In this document: piece by piece, positions 61,186 to 64,000 of the stretch
Position numbering within the stretch: position 1 is the stretch's first letter
How the letters are laid out: the number at the start of each line of letters is the position of its first letter
DNA from: Pseudomonas brassicacearum subsp. neoaurantiaca
GTDB taxonomy: Bacteria > Pseudomonadota > Gammaproteobacteria > Pseudomonadales > Pseudomonadaceae
Direction: 5' to 3'
Length of the DNA: 64,000 nt
Assembly: GCF_013608025.1 (NCBI RefSeq)
Contig: NZ_VDLV01000001.1
Span: 1 to 64,000 of the forward strand
Made by a program: the position numbers and the translations under genes
Notes under the pieces: generated by a model
Databases searched by the model: none
What the model saw: the letters and a program-made list of their open reading frames with translations, nothing else
What the model was told of the DNA's origin: nothing

Positions 61186-62646
61186 TCACACCCCCCACCG
61201 CGGTATGTGATGACTGCCCATCGAGATGCACACGTTCTTGATCTCGGCGAACACCTCGAAGCTGTACTGGCCGCCTTCACGGCCCGTGCCTGAGCCCTTC
61301 ACTCCGCCGAACGGCTGGCGCAGGTCACGCACGTTCTGACTGTTGATGAACACCATGCCGGCTTCGATGCCATGGGCCAGACGATGCGCCTTGCCGATGT
61401 CCTGGGTCCAGATGTAGGACGCCAACCCGTATTCGGTGTCGTTGGCCAGTTGCAGGGCTTCGGCTTCGTCCTTGAACGGAATCAGGCAAACCACCGGGCC
61501 GAAGATTTCTTCCTGGGCGATGCGCATCCGGTTGTTCACATCGGCGAACACCGTTGGCTGGATAAACTGGCCTTTGCTCAGGTGCGCCGGCAAGTTGGCA
61601 GGGCGCTCCAGGCCGCCGGCGAGGAGGGTGGCACCTTCTTCCAGGCCTATCCTGATGTAGCCGGTGACCTTGTCGTAGTGGGCCTGGGTGATCATCGAGC
61701 CGACCTGGGTCTTCGGGTCTTGCGGGTCGCCGACAATCAAGCGTTTGGCGCGCGCGGCGAACTCGGCGACGAACTGCGGGTAGACGCTCTCTTGAATAAA
61801 GATCCGGCTGCCAGCGGTGCAGCGTTCGCCGTTGAGCGAGAAAATCGTGAACAGCGCGGCGTCAAGGGCGCGCTCCAGATCGGCATCCTCGAAGATCAGC
61901 ACCGGGGACTTGCCGCCCAGTTCCATGGAGTACTTTTTCAGGCCGGCGGTCTGCATGATCTTCTTGCCGGTGGCGGTGCCGCCGGTGAAGGAAATCGCAC
62001 GAACATCGGGGTGGCGCACCAACGCATCGCCCGCTGTGGCGCCGTAGCCCTGGATGACATTCAACACGCCATTGGGGATGCCGGCTTCGACGGCCAGGCG
62101 CCCCAGCTCGTTGGCAGTCAGTGGCGACAGCTCGGACATCTTCAGAACGGCGGTATTGCCCAGGGCCAGGCACGGCGCGGTCTTCCAGGTCGCAGTCATG
62201 AACGGCACGTTCCACGGCGAGACCAGTGCGCAGACACCCACGGGTTGGTACAGCGTGTAATTGAGCATCTGGTCATCGACCGGATAGCTGTGCCCATCCA
62301 TGCGCGTGCAGACTTCGGCGAAGAAATCGAAGTTGTGCGAGGCGCGTGGAATCAATACGTTTTTGGTCTGGTGGATCGGCAGGCCAGTGTCGAGGGTTTC
62401 CAGTTCGGCCAGGCGCGGCACGTTCTGTTCGATCAGCTCACCGAGCTTGCGCATCAAGCGTGCACGTTCTTTCGCCGGTGTGCCGGCCCACTTCGGAAAG
62501 GCCTCCTTGGCCGCCGCCACGGCTTGCGCCACTTCTTCTGCACCACCGCTGGCGACTTCGCCGATCGCCTCACCGGTGGCCGGGTTGTAGTTGACGAACA
62601 CGTCTTTGCTTTCGACCTCACGGCCGTTGATCCAGTGTTTGATCAT
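61186..62646 (-). CDS. hpaE: 5-carboxymethyl-2-hydroxymuconate semialdehyde dehydrogenase
   Basis: A 486-residue NAD-dependent aldehyde dehydrogenase. ALVSPWNVPFMTATWKTAPCLALGNTAVLKMSE, MELGGKSPVLIFEDADLERAL and FSLNGERCTAGSRIFIQ carry Asn, Glu and Cys of the catalytic set. Operon position and length match HpaE (488 residues). ATG 62646 is preferred over TTG 62655, which lies only one base from its GAGG; hpaG2 stops at 62652 upstream. Confidence 0.95.
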   Translation of the reverse strand: MIKHWINGREVESKDVFVNYNPATGEAIGEVASGGAEEVAQAVAAAKEAFPKWAGTPAKERARLMRKLGELIEQNVPRLAELETLDTGLPIHQTKNVLIPRASHNFDFFAEVCTRMDGHSYPVDDQMLNYTLYQPVGVCALVSPWNVPFMTATWKTAPCLALGNTAVLKMSELSPLTANELGRLAVEAGIPNGVLNVIQGYGATAGDALVRHPDVRAISFTGGTATGKKIMQTAGLKKYSMELGGKSPVLIFEDADLERALDAALFTIFSLNGERCTAGSRIFIQESVYPQFVAEFAARAKRLIVGDPQDPKTQVGSMITQAHYDKVTGYIRIGLEEGATLLAGGLERPANLPAHLSKGQFIQPTVFADVNNRMRIAQEEIFGPVVCLIPFKDEAEALQLANDTEYGLASYIWTQDIGKAHRLAHGIEAGMVFINSQNVRDLRQPFGGVKGSGTGREGGQYSFEVFAEIKNVCISMGSHHIPRWGV

Positions 62647-62651
62647 GCTGC

Positions 62652-63422
62652 TCAAGCCTCTTTACGGGCGCTGAAAAACGCCGCTTCGCTGACAATTCGA
62701 TTGACCAGGCGACCCACGCCTTCGACTTCCACCACCACTTCATCACCGGGCACGACATCGGCCAGTCCTTCGGGCGTGCCGGTGGCGATCATGTCGCCGG
62801 GCTGCAACGTCATGAAGCTGGACAGGTATTCGATCAGGTAGGGGATGTCGAAAATCATGTCCTTGGTGCTGCCTTCCTGGCGCAGTTCACCGTTGATCCA
62901 GGTGCGCAGTGTCAGGTTGCTGGGGTCCGGCACATCGGCCACGTCGACGATCCATGGGCCGACCGGCGTGGTGGCGTCGCGGTTTTTCACCCGCAGATTT
63001 GGGCGGTAGTAGTTTTCCAGGTAGTCACGAATGGCGTAGTCGTTGCACACCGTGTAGCCGGCGAGGTAATCCAAGGCGTCTTCGCGCTTGACGTTGCGTG
63101 CCGGCTTGCCGATGACGGCCACCAGTTCGCACTCGTAGTGCATGTAGGCGACGTTATCCGGGCGCCAGGTCACCTGGTTATGGCCGGTGTAGGTCCCCGG
63201 GGATTTGATGAAGGCCAGCGGCTCGGTCGGTGGCTTGAACGCCAGTTCAGCGGCGTGGTCGGCGTAGTTCAGGCCCAAGGCGAACATACTGCCGATGGCT
63301 GGTGGCAGCCATTGCACCTGATCCTCGGCCAGCAGTCGGCCATCGGCCAGGCGTACAGCGTTGTTGTCTTCGACATGGGCGAGGTGGACTTCGCCTTCAA
63401 ACTGGATACGGGCGTGTTTCAT
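62652..63422 (-). CDS. hpaG2: 4-hydroxyphenylacetate degradation isomerase/decarboxylase subunit HpaG2
   Basis: A 256-residue FAH-fold enzyme. YPHxxNPPTE-like FALGLNYADHAAELAFKPPTEPLAFIKSPGTYTGHNQ starts the domain; metal ligands appear as YECELVAVIGKPARN and VCNDYAIRDYLEN. It corresponds to the C-terminal half of E. coli HpaG (OPET decarboxylase/HHDD isomerase), which is fused there and split in Pseudomonas. It is 11 bases after hpaG1 and abuts hpaE. Confidence 0.93.
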   Translation of the reverse strand: MKHARIQFEGEVHLAHVEDNNAVRLADGRLLAEDQVQWLPPAIGSMFALGLNYADHAAELAFKPPTEPLAFIKSPGTYTGHNQVTWRPDNVAYMHYECELVAVIGKPARNVKREDALDYLAGYTVCNDYAIRDYLENYYRPNLRVKNRDATTPVGPWIVDVADVPDPSNLTLRTWINGELRQEGSTKDMIFDIPYLIEYLSSFMTLQPGDMIATGTPEGLADVVPGDEVVVEVEGVGRLVNRIVSEAAFFSARKEA

Positions 63423-63433
63423 GGAGGCTCCTG

Positions 63434-64000
63434 TTACTCGGCCACGACGTGGTTGGCGAGGCGGCCCAGACCGCTGATTTCAACTTCCAGCATGTCGCCC
63501 GGCTGCACATCGACGCGACCTTCCGGGGTGCCGGTGATCAGTACATCGCCGGCATGCAGCGTCATGAATTCGCTGATCTCAGCGATCAGCAACGGAATGG
63601 TGCGCACGAAGTTGGCGGTAGTGTTCTGCTGGCGAATCTGGCCGTTGACGTACAGCGTGATCGCCAGGCTGTGCGGATCCTTGAGCTGTGCCGTGGGGAT
63701 CAGCTCGGGCCCGATGGCACAGAAACCATCACGGCATTTGGCTTTGACGGCAGGGCGGTAGTAGCTGTCTTCCGGCAGGCTGAATTCGTTGACGATGGTG
63801 TAGCCGGCCACGTAATCGAGTGCTTCGGCCGCGCTCACACGGCTGGCACTTTTCCCCATCACCACACCCAAGGCCGGCCCCGCTTGCAAGCGTTCGCCCT
63901 GGCCCGGATGCACCACGTCGGCGCCGTGCTGATTGCGCGTGTTGGGCGTCTTGATGAACAGCACCGGTTTGACGGGCGGTTTCTGATACGGCGGCTGTTC
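63434..64000 (-). CDS. hpaG1: HpaG1, FAH-family subunit (partial, 5' end beyond window)
   Basis: The C-terminal 188 or so residues of a second FAH-fold protein, open to the right edge (frame continues as KPPVKPVLFIKTPNTRNQ upstream of an internal ATG). ALGVVMGKSASRVSA, DYVAGYTIVNEFSLPEDSYYRP and a C-terminal LITGTPEGRVDVQPGDMLEVEI match HpaG's N-terminal domain. It is the paralogue of hpaG2 and heads the visible part of the operon. Confidence 0.9.
   Translation of the reverse strand, partial: EQPPYQKPPVKPVLFIKTPNTRNQHGADVVHPGQGERLQAGPALGVVMGKSASRVSAAEALDYVAGYTIVNEFSLPEDSYYRPAVKAKCRDGFCAIGPELIPTAQLKDPHSLAITLYVNGQIRQQNTTANFVRTIPLLIAEISEFMTLHAGDVLITGTPEGRVDVQPGDMLEVEISGLGRLANHVVAE

Noticed and set aside
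61372..62841. 489-codon plus-strand frame
   Set aside because: Antisense of hpaE and hpaG2.

Overview
The window looks like a chromosomal segment of a Pseudomonas of the fluorescens complex. The signs are GC-rich coding DNA, the gacA-uvrC-pgsA-tRNA-Gly order, a yejABEF operon, a Pseudomonas fragi-type lipase, REP-like palindromes of the 'gcgagc..gctcgctcccac' kind, FecI/FecR/FecA signalling genes and a Pseudomonas-style hpa operon. This is inferred from gene content; no database search was possible.

Layout. 1-7.2 kb: tail of a chemoreceptor, then on the minus strand yejABEF (oligopeptide/microcin C-type importer), a parvulin and a lipase whose nucleophile serine reads as glycine. 7.5-14.7 kb: a secretion-less beta-repeat protein, a DAHP synthase preceded by a transcription attenuator (leader peptide with FYFGYWFSHW plus intrinsic terminator) and a second Tyr-rich leader ORF, a nitrilase-family hydrolase, a GNAT, then gacA, uvrC, pgsA and tRNA-Gly(GCC). 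14.9-20.2 kb: a decayed accessory segment with a collapsed parDE pair, a doubly frameshifted EamA transporter, an N-terminally truncated asparagine synthetase joined head to head with a LysR remnant, low-GC hypotheticals and a palindromic repeat pair. 20.4-24.5 kb: redox and stress genes (aldo/keto reductase, HxlR and carboxymuconolactone decarboxylase divergently arranged around a repeated operator, MerR regulator and Old Yellow Enzyme, both with 19-bp-spacer MerR-type promoters).

24.6-43 kb: an orphan Tc-toxin C-component (TccC/Rhs) with a low-GC variable C-terminus, a fecI-fecR-fecA-type iron-uptake unit, a beta-lactamase-fold hydrolase, a broken partial copy of the Old Yellow Enzyme gene, a lipoprotein, a DUF1206 membrane protein, a PEP mutase-like enzyme, a dmeR-dmeF metal efflux unit, an MFS transporter and a PhoD-like phosphatase.

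41.5-64 kb: a large aromatic catabolic region. An aldehyde dehydrogenase is divergent from a two-component flavin hydroxylase (oxygenase plus a flavin reductase fused to a MarR domain, as in 4-hydroxyphenylacetate 3-hydroxylase C2/C1). Then come a porin, an APC permease, a DUF3156 protein, a FeaR-like AraC regulator, TetR, two SDRs, a MoaF-domain protein, LuxR, cupin and a PuuB-like FAD oxidase. Last is HpaR and the leftward homoprotocatechuate meta-cleavage operon hpaG1-G2-E-D-F-X-H-I, which runs off the right edge. Read together, these genes could take aromatic amines through arylacetaldehyde and 4-hydroxyphenylacetate to homoprotocatechuate and then to pyruvate and succinate. The amine-oxidising step is not assigned to a classical TynA here.
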